NCBI GenBank assembly: GCA_048213135.1
Contig: PS015088.1
Coordinates: forward strand, 64,180 to 128,179
Reading direction: 5' to 3'
DNA from: Reclinomonas americana ATCC 50394
Taxonomy: Eukaryota; Jakobida; Jakobea; Jakobida
DNA: 64,000 nucleotides
Shown here in pieces: positions 23,383 through 35,149 of the stretch (position 1 is its first letter; every line of letters begins with the position of its first letter). The translations under genes and the position numbers were made by a program. The notes under the pieces were generated by a model that was not told the DNA's origin, ran no database searches, and worked only from the letters and a program-made list of their open reading frames with translations.

Positions 23383-24789
23383 CTGAGAAGGAAGACTAGA
23401 GACTGAGAATGAGAGAGAGCGAAGAGAACGAGAGAAGACACCAAGACTGAGAGGCGCAAGTGTGGTAGAGGGAGATATAAAGAGAGGATGATAGGGAGCG
23501 AAGAGAACGAGAGAAGACACCAAGAATGAGAGGACATGGGGAGAGACAGAGATGGCATGTTTGTGTGTGTGTGAGAGAGAGAGAGAACACAACACACGAC
23601 ACAAACCATGGGCGCGTGACACAATGGACATTCAATCTACTTTCATCATCTCGGCATGAGTACTCCAAAAAGAACACACACACGTGAAAGAGAAAGCAGC
23701 AACCTTCAAGTTCTCATACGTCAAGCGCAGTCGGCGCTGCACCTCATGCGCCGTGGCACGAGTCGTGACTCCATCGCCGCACAGATCCACTTCCGCGTCG
23801 GTAATATGCTCACTGGCGACGCATGCTGCTCGTCAGCGTGAACGCACGCCACAGACACGGACAGCTACCAACTCACCGACACAAGTGATGCAACTCGCTG
23901 GCGCACAACATGAATTCCGGAGCGCACAGATCCTACGTAGTTCAAGGAAACGTGAGGAAGAGAGAAGAGGGACAGAGAGGAAAGCGGGAAAAGGAGAAAC
24001 AAGAAAGCAAGATGAGGAAGAGTGTGTGAGAGAGAGGGAGGAAGAGAGACGGAAGGGAGGAGCGAGAGGAGAGAGCAAGAGTGAGAAGGAGAAGGAACAG
24101 GAAGCAGACGACAAGGATGATATGTGCGTGATACGACAGAGACGGAGAGTGTGACAGAGTGAGAGAGTGCTGTGACAGAGTGAGAGAGTGCTGCGATTGA
24201 GTGGGAGAGATAGAGAAAAGAGTGCAGTGAGAGGAGGAGAGGAGGAAGAAGAATAAGAGGCGAAACAAGGAGAGGAGGATGTGGAATACGACAGGGAAAG
24301 TGGGTGACTGAGGCAGAGAGGATGAGAGAAGCGAGAGTGTGCTGAGGTATCAGGAGAACACAAGAGTCAAGAAATGCCCTCGACGTCTCTCTTTGTCTCA
24401 AACATACTCACACCGCGCGCAAACAAGGAGAGTAACTGTCCATGCATCGGAGAAACTTTCCTGCGATGTGTGTGTGTCTCGCTCACTCACTCTCCCTCTC
24501 TCTCTCCTTCACACACACACACACACACAAGCACAAACGCGTAATGAAGAAAGCTGCACTGTTGTGACATCCAGAGAAACACAAGAGTCATGACACTCCA
24601 TTTCTCTCTTTCTTCTTCTCTCACTCTCTCTCTCACACACACACACATACACATACACACATACAAACATACACACACACACGCGCGCGCATACACACAC
24701 ACACACGAACGCACAAACGCGCAAAGAGGGAGAGCAGCAAAGTTCTGACATCAGGGGAAACACAAGAGTCATGGCGAAAACTTCATCTC

Positions 24790-24821
<32 letters not shown>

Positions 24822-25279
24822 ACACACACACACAAATGCGCAATTATATGCTGCACTGTTGTGACATCCGGAGAAACACAAGAGTCATGCACATATGACT
24901 CAATAATGTTTCCTCTCTCTCTCTCCTCTCCTCCCCCTTCCCCCTCCCCCTCCCCCTCTCCCTCCCCCTTCTACCTCCCCCTCACCATGCACACTGAACA
25001 CAAATACTCTCCCGCCATCGCCCTCGACTCCTCCGCGACATGCTCCATCCACGGACGCGGCGGCTGCACATCCAACAACGGTCGACGATGCACAGCGCGC
25101 ACCACACAAAACTCAAACTGTTCCTCCTCTCGCTCGCCACTCGCACACAGTCGCATCACTTGCTGCTCGAGAACAACCTCGCCGTGATCATCATCTGCAG
25201 CGGGAGGTGGTGGAGGAGGAGGAGGAGCAGCTGCGCCTGAGCCGCTGCCTCCGCCACCTTCAGCGCCCTCGAAACCCAT
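21713..25279 (-). CDS. RING-like, TRAF zinc-finger, coiled-coil, TLDc protein, 618 aa (copy 2)
   Basis: Nine exons: 24986-25279, 23877-23932, 23704-23812, 23607-23636, 23072-23324, 22877-23010, 22574-22813, 22172-22512, 21713-22112; 1857 nt in one frame. Exons 1-6 have exactly the same lengths as in the downstream paralog (294, 56, 109, 30, 253, 134 nt), so the two genes arose by tandem duplication after the intron pattern was fixed. They differ mainly in the coiled-coil exons 7 and 8. Domains: a Gly/Pro-rich N terminus (MGFEGAEGGGG, then a Pro run), RING-like cysteines (CSVCM, LCASELHHLC, CPLCH), TRAF fingers (CERCGQQM, CPLGCG), an RE-rich coil, and TLDc (LTLLFKGSRDGFSAATFH, GRVCGGYT, GPTFGG, VADYEVFLVE). 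CPVC of the paralog is CSVC here. A role as ubiquitin ligase or adaptor is inferred only. Confidence 0.85.
23340..23600. repeat. GA microsatellite and 79-bp repeat in intron of TLDc copy 2
   Basis: A (GA)n run starts at about 23343. The block GCGAAGAGAACGAGAGAAGA occurs at 23419 and 23498, a period of 79 bp. It lies in the intron between the RING-like and zinc-finger exons. Confidence 0.75.
24460..24900. repeat. Repeated cassette: unique 35-45 bp plus (CA)n/(TC)n, three copies
   Basis: A block around GAAACACAAGAGTCATG appears at about 24578, 24757 and 24873. Each copy is preceded by a variant of GTTGTGACATCC and separated from the next by (TC)n-(AC)n microsatellite. It lies in intron 1 of TLDc copy 2. 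Confidence 0.75.
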
Positions 25280-26965
25280 GTCTCCGTTAGGGAAAACGTG
25301 AGGAGTGATGGTTTCTGACAGGACGGTAAATAGCGACGTTGGTGGGGACCCCGTTGGTGAGTGTGTTGGTGAGAACAGGTGGTGCAAGTGCCAGGACTGC
25401 CAGACAAGACTCGCCGTGGTGACAAGAGAGTGTCATAATCATCTTCATGGCGGATGTCGACGTCGACATCGACAGCCTGCAACAACAACATGAATAATCC
25501 AACCAGCAACACAGATGCATGGAGACTGCCATGTTGAGTGGAAGATGAGATGTCAAAGGTGAGAAACAATCGATGGATAACGCCAGCGTTTCGAATTTCG
25601 AATTTTGATTCAAGGCTAAAATGCAAGCGTGGATTGAGCTCGAGTCACAAATCGTGGGGTGGTGGCGAGAACAGGTGGTGCAAGTGCCATGACTGCCAGA
25701 CAAGACTCGCCGTGATGACAAGAGAGTGTCATGATCATCTTCATGGAAGATTATGACGTCGCGGACAGCTTTCATCAACAACAACTCCACGAAGCCAACG
25801 AGCAACACTGCTGCATGAAGATCGCCATGTTGATGGTGACAAGAGAGTGTCATGATCATGCCGTCGACGTCATGGACAGCGGTAGCCGCAGCTGCACTCA
25901 CGTTCCAGAAGCAAGTCCATTGCCGACAATAACCTTATCGCAGACAATCGTTCTTCTCCAACAGTCATCTTCCCTTTCAGGAGGCAAAGCCAATCAAACG
26001 CGTGTTGGCCTCGAAAGGATTTCGTTGCGCATTGATGTCAGCGGCTTACGTATACGGAGCGCTCGAGACGCTGAACTCGTTGAAGCTGGGTGCTGCAGTA
26101 GCGACGCTAGGGTTCTAATTGCCCTGAGGCTGCGGCGCAGCTGCTGCGGGTGGGGGGCTGTTTGCTTTAGCCTGGTTGCCACCAGCACAGCGGAAAGCTA
26201 ACATTGCGTGTCCGCCTGCAGGATCTCCACGCAGCATCTGTCCACCAGTCGACGCCCATCTTCTTCAACGACGCCCGAGTAGTCTGCGCACACGATCCCA
26301 CTTGAGTGAACTGTGCAGCTGCGCCTCGCGTCACGACCGTNNNNNNNNNNNNNNNNNNNNGCCGGCTTCTTTTTGCAAGGGAGTGGGTGGTGCACAGGTT
26401 CAGGCCGGAGTGCAACTTGACAATGGTGGCGCGGTTTGAGAGAAGTAACAGTTTCCCAATGCTTGCCCCACTGTTCTTCTTGATATGATCAATTTTTCTC
26501 TGTCATCTTCGTAGTTACTGCGATGGACGTCTTCTGGTGGTCACTGCTGACGAAGTCTTCTTCCTGGCCTGGAGGCTGTGTGTCCTGAATAGGGCTTTAT
26601 TCTCAACATCGACAACACACTTAAAACAGTTTTAGTTGTAGAAGGAAAGCACACGAGACTTGTTGGCGATCACTGGTAGATGCTCATTGTTGTGTATGGA
26701 TCAGTGAAGTTTCTATTATTATTTCGACAACAACAACAGCAGCAACAGCAACAGCAAGAACACAATTACTCTTCTCCAAAAAACAACCACTCGAGTGCCT
26801 GCGGACGTCCGTTCCCACCCAGACTCGTTGCTCCTGCTTTTGCACAGCGAGGTGAAATGCAAACAGTAACACTTTATAATTACCACATGCGACATTCCTC
26901 ATCTATCCACTTTCCACAGGACGACGAAGCAACACCTCCAGCTAACAACAAGCTCCACATCACGC
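25280..26965. other. Intergenic region between TLDc copy 2 and ABCG, with 298-bp repeat
   Basis: A segment around GGTGGTGCAAGTGCC occurs at about 25375 and 25673, and part of it (GTGACAAGAGAGTGTCAT) also at 25837, so this is an imperfect tandem repeat with period about 298 bp. The promoter of TLDc copy 2 should be here. A gap lies at 26341-26360. A CAG/CAA trinucleotide tract lies at 26726-26760. A minus-strand AATAAA at 26596-26601 could serve the ABCG transcript, about 365 nt past its stop. Short open frames around 26160-26490 run into the gap and are not recognisable. Confidence 0.55.
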
Positions 26966-29900
26966 TCACTCATCCTTGGGCCGGTAGAACTGCAAACAAA
27001 CGCATGAGCTTCTCTCCTCCCACACCGCTCCCCCTTCTTCTCACCCTGGCGCTGACTCACCAACAAGCCCAGATAGGTCAAGCCACGGAACGTCACAAAG
27101 ATGCCGAGAATAATGGCCACGGCGATACCCGGTGAAAACGTGCCAATGTTGATGCGGAAGAGGATCTCCTCGCCGGTGAGGGCCGGGCACGCGCCCTTCA
27201 CCAGCTCCTTCTCCAAACAGAACCTGCGCGGCAGATGAGTGCATGCAGAATCCAAAGGAGATTGCACACAGAAACGTACCAGCCAGTCGAGTCCTTGAAG
27301 GTGACATACTCGAGTAGCTGGAAGCCCCACCGCAAGTACGACACATCTTGGATCCAGCGGAGGAACACCGGCACGAGGTCGGTGGTCACGAAGAAGCCTG
27401 CAGGGGGAGAGGAGGAGAAGGATGAGAAGAAGGGGAAGAAAAGAGAAAGCGGAGAGAGAGGAGGAGAGGGGGGGACGAGAATAAGGGGACAGAGAGAGAG
27501 GTGGAGGAGAGGGAGAAGGAGAGAGAAGAGAGAAGAGACGCGAGTGAGAAGAGAAGTGAAAACAAGAGAGAGAGAGACAGAGAGTGCGAAAGTGAGAGAC
27601 GGAGAGAGAGACTGAAAGAGACAGAGAGACAGAGAGAGAGAGGCTGCGAGAGACTGAGAGAGACTGTCAGACATAGAGAGACAGAGAGAACGAAGCAAGA
27701 CAGGAGGCGAGAGCACGAGTGACAGAGATAGAGACTAACAGGGAAATGAGGCAGAATAACCGAGAGAGACGCGGGAATCGAGGCAGACCAAGGAGAGTGA
27801 AAAAATAAAAGGAAACAGAAGGGAGGAGAGAGAAGAACGGAGAGACGAGAGCAGAGAAGAGAGAAGAGAGGATAGGCAAACACAAAAAAGAGACGACGAG
27901 TGAGAGGAGAAGTGAAAACAAGTGTGAGGGAGAGAGAGAGAACGAAAAAAGGATGAAGCGAGAACAAAAGAGAGCAAGAGACCGCAATGGAGAGAATGAC
28001 GCAAGACAACAGACGAGAGCACGAGTGACAGAGAGTATGGATGAGAGAGAAACTGAGGAAGCGGGAGAATAGCGAGAGAGGCGAGGGAAGCGAGGCAGAC
28101 CAAGGAAAGAGAATAGGGACGAAGGAAGGCAGACGAACTTGAGAAAGGGAGACGATGAGTGCGGGCATGGAAATCAAAGCAAGTGGGACAGAGACAGACA
28201 AAGAGAGTGAGAGAGACAGCAAGCGAGAACAAAAGAGAGCAAGAGAGCGAATTGTAGAGAATGAAGCAAGACAACAGGCGAGAGCACGAGTGACACAGAG
28301 TAAGGGTGAGAGAGAAACTGAGGAAGCGGGAGGAAAACAGAGGATGGCAGTATTGAGGGACACCAAGACAGAAAGGGAAGAGAACATGTAAGAGGTAACA
28401 CGAGAAAGGTGGTGATCATGAGAAGACGAAATGAATTGACAAAAAAGTAAAAGAACTGAGAGAGGGTAACAGCATGAGAAACATGGACAGAGGTTGAAGA
28501 CCGAAGATAAGAACACACGAGACTGACACGAGATCGAGAGGGACAGAAAATGAGAGAGAGGAGAGAGAATGAACAACTGGGAGAACAAGAGAAGAATGAA
28601 CGACAATGCTCTCTGTCTCCCTCTTTCCTCCTTTCCCCTTCTCACGCACCAGATGTGAGCATCAGAATAATGAGGACAATGCCTCCAAAGATGGCCGCCA
28701 CTGTTCCGTTGGGAGTGGTGGCGGCGAGGCAGAGAGCGACCGATGTCGAGCACAGCATGAGGATGATCAGCGTGCCGAGATACTGCAGGAACACCACGAA
28801 TGACGGGTTGATGTCGACCATCCTGTGGGGCGTGAGAAAAAAGTGAGCACAAGGTGCGAAGCAACATCCCCAATTTCTGCATGCTTTGCTAGCCCTCACT
28901 TCACCCTTCCCCGCACACGCACCAGTACGAAATCGTCACGTAGATCAACGTGGGAATCATCGACATCGGGATCTCGACCAGTGACTTGCCGAGGAAGTAC
29001 GGAAACACGCCGTACCTAGCGCAGGCATAGTGATGAGTTCGGCACTGAGGACAAGGGGTTAGTGCGATCAACTCACCAGCCACCTGCGATCAAAACATAA
29101 AAAACGATTGAGAATGCAGGACGAAAAAGCATTGTCAGCAACACGGCACTCGCCATCACGTTCGTGGTACACAATGCGTCGCTCCAAGAAGTCTGTGAGT
29201 GAAACAGAAATGTAAATAGTGAGCGACACTCTCAGGTCGTGGCAGCAGCACACCGGCAACGCAACAGGTGTGCAGCAACTGCATGAAAGGTCCTGCGCAG
29301 ACAGGATCATCAGTACATGTCACGAGGTCACAGCACGCCAAAACAACAGACTCTCAATCCGAGGACACGCGTCATGAAGAAGAGGAGGAAGAAGAAAAGC
29401 ACAACAGGCGGAAGACGTGCAAGCTGACATGTAACACAGCAACATATCAACCCCCTTCCTCTTCCTGTCACATCCGCCACCAGATGTACACAGAAGAAGA
29501 GCACAGCAACACAGAGTGAAGATGAGCAGTAATCATCAACCGCCCTTCCTCTTCCTTCTCACATCCGCCACCACATGTAGACGAAGATGAGCACAGCAAC
29601 ACAAAATAAAGGGAGAAGAATACAACGACCCCCCTTCCTCTACCTCCACCACCAGATGTAGATGAAGATGAGCACAGCAACACAGAGTGAAGATGAACAG
29701 TAATAATCAACCGCCCTTCCTCCTCCTTCTCACATCCACCACCACATGTAGACGAAGATGAGCACAGCAACACAGAATAAAGGGAGAAGAATACAACGAC
29801 CCCCCTTCCTCTTCCTTCTCACATCCACCACCAGATGTTACAGCACAGCAACACAGAGTAAAGGGAGAGGAAAACAACAACCGCCCTTCCTCTTCCTTCT

Positions 29901-30715
29901 CACATCCACCACCAGATGCAGACAGAAGAAGAGCAATACAGAGTAAGGGGAGAAGAAAACAACAACCTCTATCACCAAAGACACGAACACCCAGCGCCAT
30001 AACAAACGACAAAGCACCGTGCACTCCTTCTCCTTCCCCGCTTACCGCACTCACCAATCGCACTTTGCATCTGTTTCAAATCGACAGCAACGCAATCAGT
30101 TCACCATCGCTCACCGTCGGCAATAACTTCCACCGCCCCAACAAACCAGCATGAAGAAAACTGCGCCCTGCCGACTGGCGATGCCCGCCTGACTCCGATC
30201 GATGCGCAGGAAAATGAGACCGACCAGGAGACCCATGATGGTGCTCTGTGTGCACCGTGCAGCGTGCGTCAACGACTCGCCTCTCTCAAACAGCAAATGC
30301 GAAATCCAACACCAACCTGCATGATGTTGGCGACAATGCCCTTCTTGTCGCGGAAGACGTTGAGGAACTGACGACGCATCAACACCACTGTAACCACGGC
30401 GTGAGACACATTGAGAGAGAGGAAGGAAGAGACAGACAGATAGACGGACAGACACCGAGAGACAGCGAGACCGAGAGACAGACAGACCGAGAGACAGCGA
30501 GACTGAGAGACAGACAGACAGAGAGACAGACGGACAGACAGACAGAGGGAGAGAGACAGCGAGAACGAGAGACAGCGACACCGAGAGACAGCGACACCGA
30601 GAGACAGAGGGAGAGAGAGAGAGAGAGGAAGAGAGAGACAGCGAGATTGAGAGACTGGGAGACCGAAAGACAGCGAGACCGAGAGACAGCGACATCAAGT
30701 GACAGCGACACAGAC

Positions 30716-30776
<61 letters not shown>

Positions 30777-33700
30777 GCTGGGTACGACGACGCAACTGCT
30801 CTGGTGCCATCGCCCCGTGGCAAATCGAGACGGGCCACTGATACCCGCGCCACAGCATCGTCTCTTCTCCTCCGCCGCTGGAATATTGTCCAGCGTGCCC
30901 TCCTCGACGACCTCCGGAGCCAGCGGCAACTCTGCACAGAGGTGTCAACAAGGTGATACTCGCCAGAGAATGCTGAGCGGCACGCACCGTACTCCTGCCG
31001 CGTCTCCAGCATCAGCCGTCCACCGACGTCTTCGTACTTGTCAATGGCCTTGGCCCACGTGATGCTGCCGGCCTCCACACCGAGATCGACGGTGGCGTGC
31101 AGGTGCAGCGAGCAAATGTCGAGGAAGAATTCGCAAGGGTTGGTGAAGCGAGGGCACTGTGGGGAAGGGAAAGAGAAAGGGAAGGAGAGGAGAGAGCATG
31201 GAGAGGGTGAGAAACCGAAGAAGAACGCAGAATGAGAAGGGATACTGAAAGGAGAGGAGAGCATGGAGAGGGTGAGAGACCGAAGAAGAACGCAGAATGA
31301 GAAGGGATACTGAAAGGAGAGGAGAGCACGGAGAGGGTGAGAGACCAACGAAGAACGCAGAATGAGAAGGGATACTGAAAGGAGAGGAGAGCATGGAGAG
31401 GGTGAGAGACCAAAGAAGAACGCAGAATGAGAGGGTGATACAGGGGCAAGATGTCAACAGTAATCATGCAGAAGAGGAGCAGCGAATGAAACACGTAGCG
31501 CACGACAACAGAGGGAACAAAACAGAATTAGAACAACAGGAGATGGCACACAAGCGGAGCACAGTGATTTTCGACGAACACCTGATTGGCCCTTACTGCG
31601 ATCAACAAGCAAACCCACGCAACTCGCAGTCCCAAGTGCGTCCCAAAGTACTCGACCGCCTTTTGCGCAGATCCAAAGTACACTGTCACGCCCACACGTA
31701 AGCAGAATACACTAGCAAACACGACCTACGAGGAGGGATGAACACACCAACGCGACCCTCCGACATCAGAAGCATAAGGTCAAAGATCTCGAACAACTGT
31801 GGTGATGTGAAGTGAGCGAGATGTACAAGCACAGAGCAACAAAGCAACACCGACCCGAGAGGACGGTTGATCTGCACGCTCAAGTGTCAGCTTGGAGTGC
31901 AAGCACGCAGAGATGCCGCCAATCAACGCAACGAATGGTGGTGACAATGGCCCTTCCGCTATCGCGCTTGAGCTCGTCCAGCTTTTCAAACAGCGTCAGC
32001 GCCATGTGGCTGTCGAGGCCACTCGTTGGCTCCTACATTCATTCACGCATGAGGGTCACATAAACCCCTGAAGGCAACTCAATGCTCAACGCAACATCGA
32101 GAAATATGATCTTCGGGTCGGTGATCATTTCCACCGCACACGACAGTCGCTTCTTCTCGCCGCCCGAGATGCCGCGCACCAGCTCGCCGCCGACAAAAGA
32201 GTTGCGACACTTTTCCAGGCCGAGGTCACTGATCAGACGATTCACCTTGTGTTGCCGAACAGGGTGTGTGAGACAGGCGCACACACACAAGGGCAGTGCG
32301 GGCGGTTGCGAACCTTCTCGCTACGCTGCTCCTTAGTGAACGAGGATGGCAAACGGAGGCTCGCCGACTGTGTTGCGGTGTGAGTAAAGAGAATAAACCA
32401 CCAGCCACAATAGTCATCAGCACGCAACAATTTCCAGCACTTCTTGCACCTACAACAAGGAAGGGGCTAGTCAGAAAAACAATGGCAATGGAAAGGAACA
32501 AAGGGCACGCAACTGTCAGCGAGGCAAAATGCGAGTCGTGCTGGCGCACGTAGCCGAGAATGCGCTTGGTGTTCTTGTTGGCAATGCGGCGATTGACGAG
32601 GATGCGGCCGGTGATGCCGCCGGCGACGCGCTGGGCCAGGACGTTGAGGAGGCTGGTTTTGCCGCTGCCTGTGGGAGGGGGAAGGGGTAAGAGAAAGTGA
32701 AGGGGGGAAAGGGGAAAGGGAATGGGAAAGGGGGGAGGAAAGGGGGAGGGAAGGGGGGAAGCGAAGGGGAAAGGGGAGAAGCGAAGGGGTAAAGCAAAGG
32801 GGGAAGCAAAGGGGGGAGCAAAGGGAAGCAAAGGGGGAAGCAAAGGGGGAGTGGAGTGGGCGGAACGAAACGGGGAAGCAAAGGGGGAAGCGAAGGGGAG
32901 CAGCAAGGGGCAGAAGCAATTGGCAGAAGCAAAAGGCAGAAGCGAAGGGGGGAAGCGAAGGGGGGAAGCGAAGGGGGGAAGCGAAGGGGAGCAGCAAAGG
33001 GCAGAAGCGAAGGGGGAAGCGATGGGGGGAAGCGAAGGGGGAAGCGATGGGGGAAGCGAAGGGGGAAGCAAAAGGGAGAAGACTGAAGGGGGAAGAGCAT
33101 GGGGGAAGAGCAAAGGGGGAAGCAAAAGGGGGCGCAAAGAGTTGCATCCACAACGCACCACTGGGCCCCATGATCGCCTGCGATAGTGCACTCCAAGTGA
33201 GCAATGGAGGCGAACTACAACGCTGCTGCCAAGCAAGGAAAACGCACCAGCATCTGGCCTGGATAACAAAAGCCAGACACGTGCTGAAGAATGTCCTTCT
33301 GGATCATCTTGGGTTGGCCGACTTCCTTGGCTTTCGGGTTGCGAATGGAGACCTTGCAGGTGGAAGAGGGAGAGAGTGAATAAATGAGAAGAGAACTCTT
33401 GGATGCATCTCTATTACTCTGCCCCCTCACAGTCGGCAATCTGCTTGTTCACATTCCTGGGGCGCAGTTTGCATCATTCTGATTCTCTCTCAGCATCATA
33501 GCCCTCTCTCTCACTCACATGCCCTGGTCACAGATACGATTCTCTTCTCTCAGCCTGCAGAGAGCTCCCTGATTTCGTCTCCGTGCACCGCTTGCCACAG
33601 ATCGGATTCTCTCAGTCACAGCTTGCAGACTCCCCTTCGTCTCATTCCATGTTCGTGCATTCGATCTATATATGGCAGTGAAGGTCTATGACAGAGAGAG

Positions 33701-34385
33701 ACAAGGAGAGCTCTATGTCTGAGAGGGAGAGATGGCAAGCTGTGCGCTAACGTGAACTGCGACAAAGAGGAGCTCTATCTGAGATGAGAGAAATCGATCT
33801 GCAGCAAGCGATGCACAGAGAAGCAGCGCTCTGAGGCTGCGACCGAGAGAATCCGATCGGTGGCAGTGCAGGGCTACTGCTTGAGAGTGTGAGAGCTCTG
33901 AGGCTGAGTTTGAGAGAGCTCCTTGTCGCAGCCTGCATAGCGCTTACCTCTGTCTCTCTCCCCCATAGATAGGATACTCTCTGTCTCAGCCTGTACAGAG
34001 CTCCTCTTTATCTCTCTCTCCCTGCCACAGATCGGGTTCTCTCTGTCTCAGCCTGCACTGAGCTCCTCTTTGTCTCTCTCCCTGCCACAGATCTGATTCT
34101 CTCCAACTCAGCCTGCAGAACCAACACAATCCATCCTCTCCCATTCATCCAATATCGCGCCAATCCAGCAGCTCAAAAACCGACTTGTCTGCCCAATACT
34201 CTCTCTCGCCAGCACAATCACTCACCGAGTACGACACATCATCAAACTCCAACGGTACACCGCACACTCCGCCCGACATGGCCCGCTGCATCGCCAGAGT
34301 CGATTGCGCACGACGCACACTGGCCGCCCGTTGCAGCGCCAATTCATACTCGTCGACTGTGAGAGAATGAGAGAGAGATGAGAGA

Positions 34386-34429
<44 letters not shown>

Positions 34430-35081
34430 GAGGAGGAGAGAGAGGAGGAGGAGGAAGGGAAGGGAAGGGAAGGAGAGAGACGACGACGACGACGACGANN
34501 NNNNNNNNNNNNNNNNNNNNNNNNNNNNNNNNNNNNNNNNNNNNNNNNNNNNNNNNNNNNNNNNNNNNNNNNNNNNNNNNNNNNNNNNNNNNNNNNNNNN
34601 NNNNNNNNNNNNNNNNNNNNNNNNNNNNNNNGCTGCCTTGCGCTGCCACGTCCACTGCGACGTCGACGTCGGTGTGATCGTGGTGTTGAAGCATGCTTCT
34701 TCTCTCTCCTCTCTCCTCTCACGACAACAATCTATCAATAACTCACTGTCGCCGACGGAACCGGATCTCCGCGGGCCTCGCTTGCCTTTTTGGGCGAGCT
34801 GTGTGGGAAATGTGAGCGTGCGGAGAGTGGCGGGGTTGGGAGAGTGTTGCGGAGTGCGGCGTTGAGGGGTTCCGGCGTGCGCAAGGTCAAGCGGGGCCTC
34901 CGTGTGAGCTCGGGAAGTGGAGTTCGAACACCGGCACCGGTATGTGCAATCCGTCAGTTCGATCTTTGCGGTCGGGCTCTCCGGTACGCAGCGGCGTGTG
35001 GTCGATGTACGTGGAGTAGTAGTTCACCCGACTGGTGTTGTCCAGCCTGAAAGCGAGGTCCGAGCGCCGCGGGTTCGTGAT
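26966..35081 (-). CDS. ABCG-type half transporter (nucleotide-binding domain then membrane domain), 5' end not found
   Basis: Order is N-terminal ABC domain then transmembrane domain, as in the ABCG/White family. Upstream exons 34938-35081, 34747-34798 and 34226-34356 lead into VSIRNPKAKEVG and DILQHVSGFCYPGQM (33248-33352). Walker A is built from a 19-nt exon (33159-33177, AIMGPSG) joined to GSGKTSLLNVLA (32514-32668). The signature is VRGISGGEKKRLS and Walker B is IIFLD (32096-32245); EPTSGLDSH begins the next exon (31933-32032). The H-loop HQPSS sits alone on a 17-nt exon (31855-31871). VYFGSAQKAVEYF and FTNPCEFFLDI follow, then hydrophobic segments in 30112-30239 and 28650-29016. The final exon is FYRPKDE-stop (26966-26989). 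The substrate is unknown. Six of its introns start GTTGCG. Exons between 29193 and 30111 are only partly resolved. The first coding exon with ATG was not found. Confidence 0.85.
27400..28648. repeat. GA-rich 1.25-kb intron of ABCG with diverged repeats
   Basis: The intron between two membrane-domain exons is composed of GAGAGA runs and repeated GCGAGAGCACGAGTGACAGA-type blocks (about 27705, 28014, 28280) spaced roughly 270-310 bp apart, implying old tandem duplication. Reading frames across it on the minus strand are Leu/Ser repeats only. Confidence 0.7.
29453..29965. repeat. 81-90-bp tandem repeat, six copies, in ABCG intron
   Basis: Units starting CCCTTCCTCTTCC(TT) begin at about 29453, 29543, 29632, 29714, 29803 and 29884. 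Each contains an ACATCCNCCACCA, a GATGAGCACAGCAACACA and an AAAGGGAGA-type segment. Alternate units are more alike than adjacent ones, suggesting a duplicated dimer. Confidence 0.85.
30405..30780. repeat. GACAGCGAGACCGAGA-type microsatellite in ABCG intron
   Basis: About 370 bp of GAGACAGA/GAGACAGCGA repeats grading into (GA)n next to exon 30797-30931. Nothing coding is seen. Confidence 0.85.
31160..31440. repeat. 65-bp tandem repeat in ABCG intron
   Basis: GGGATACTGAAAGGAGAGGA recurs with a 65-bp period, the GATACTG core lying at 31241, 31306 and 31371; a partial unit flanks them on each side. Each unit includes GAGCATGGAGAGGGTGAGAGACC and GAAGAACGCAGAATGAGA-type parts. Confidence 0.9.
32669..33130. 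repeat. (GGGGGAAGCGAA/GCAAA)n minisatellite in ABCG intron
   Basis: Variants of AAGCGAAGGGGG and AAGCAAAGGGGG fill the intron between the two Walker A exons. The same unit is in the golgin intron at 14.09-14.54 kb. Confidence 0.85.
33480..34140. repeat. Inverted and direct array of about 60-bp units in ABCG intron
   Basis: Units with GCCACAGATCGGATTCTCTC and CAGCCTGCA...GAGCTCCTCTTTGTCTC recur at about 33540-33630 and 33960-34120. Between them, at about 33690-33930, the complement appears (GACAAAGAGGAGCTCTATCT, GAGAATCCGATCGGTGGCAG). The intron therefore contains a large imperfect inverted repeat. Confidence 0.7.
34380..34640. repeat. GA/GGA/GAC microsatellite with 133-nt gap
   Basis: (GA)n, (GGA)n and (GAC)n precede Ns at 34499-34631 in an ABCG intron. 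As at other gaps, the last readable sequence before the Ns is a CG-containing trinucleotide repeat. Confidence 0.8.
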
Positions 35082-35149
35082 CTGCGATCGTGATCCAATG
35101 CATTTGCGATTGGTCAATTAAACGGTGCAGGTCGACGCAGCAAAGCAGC

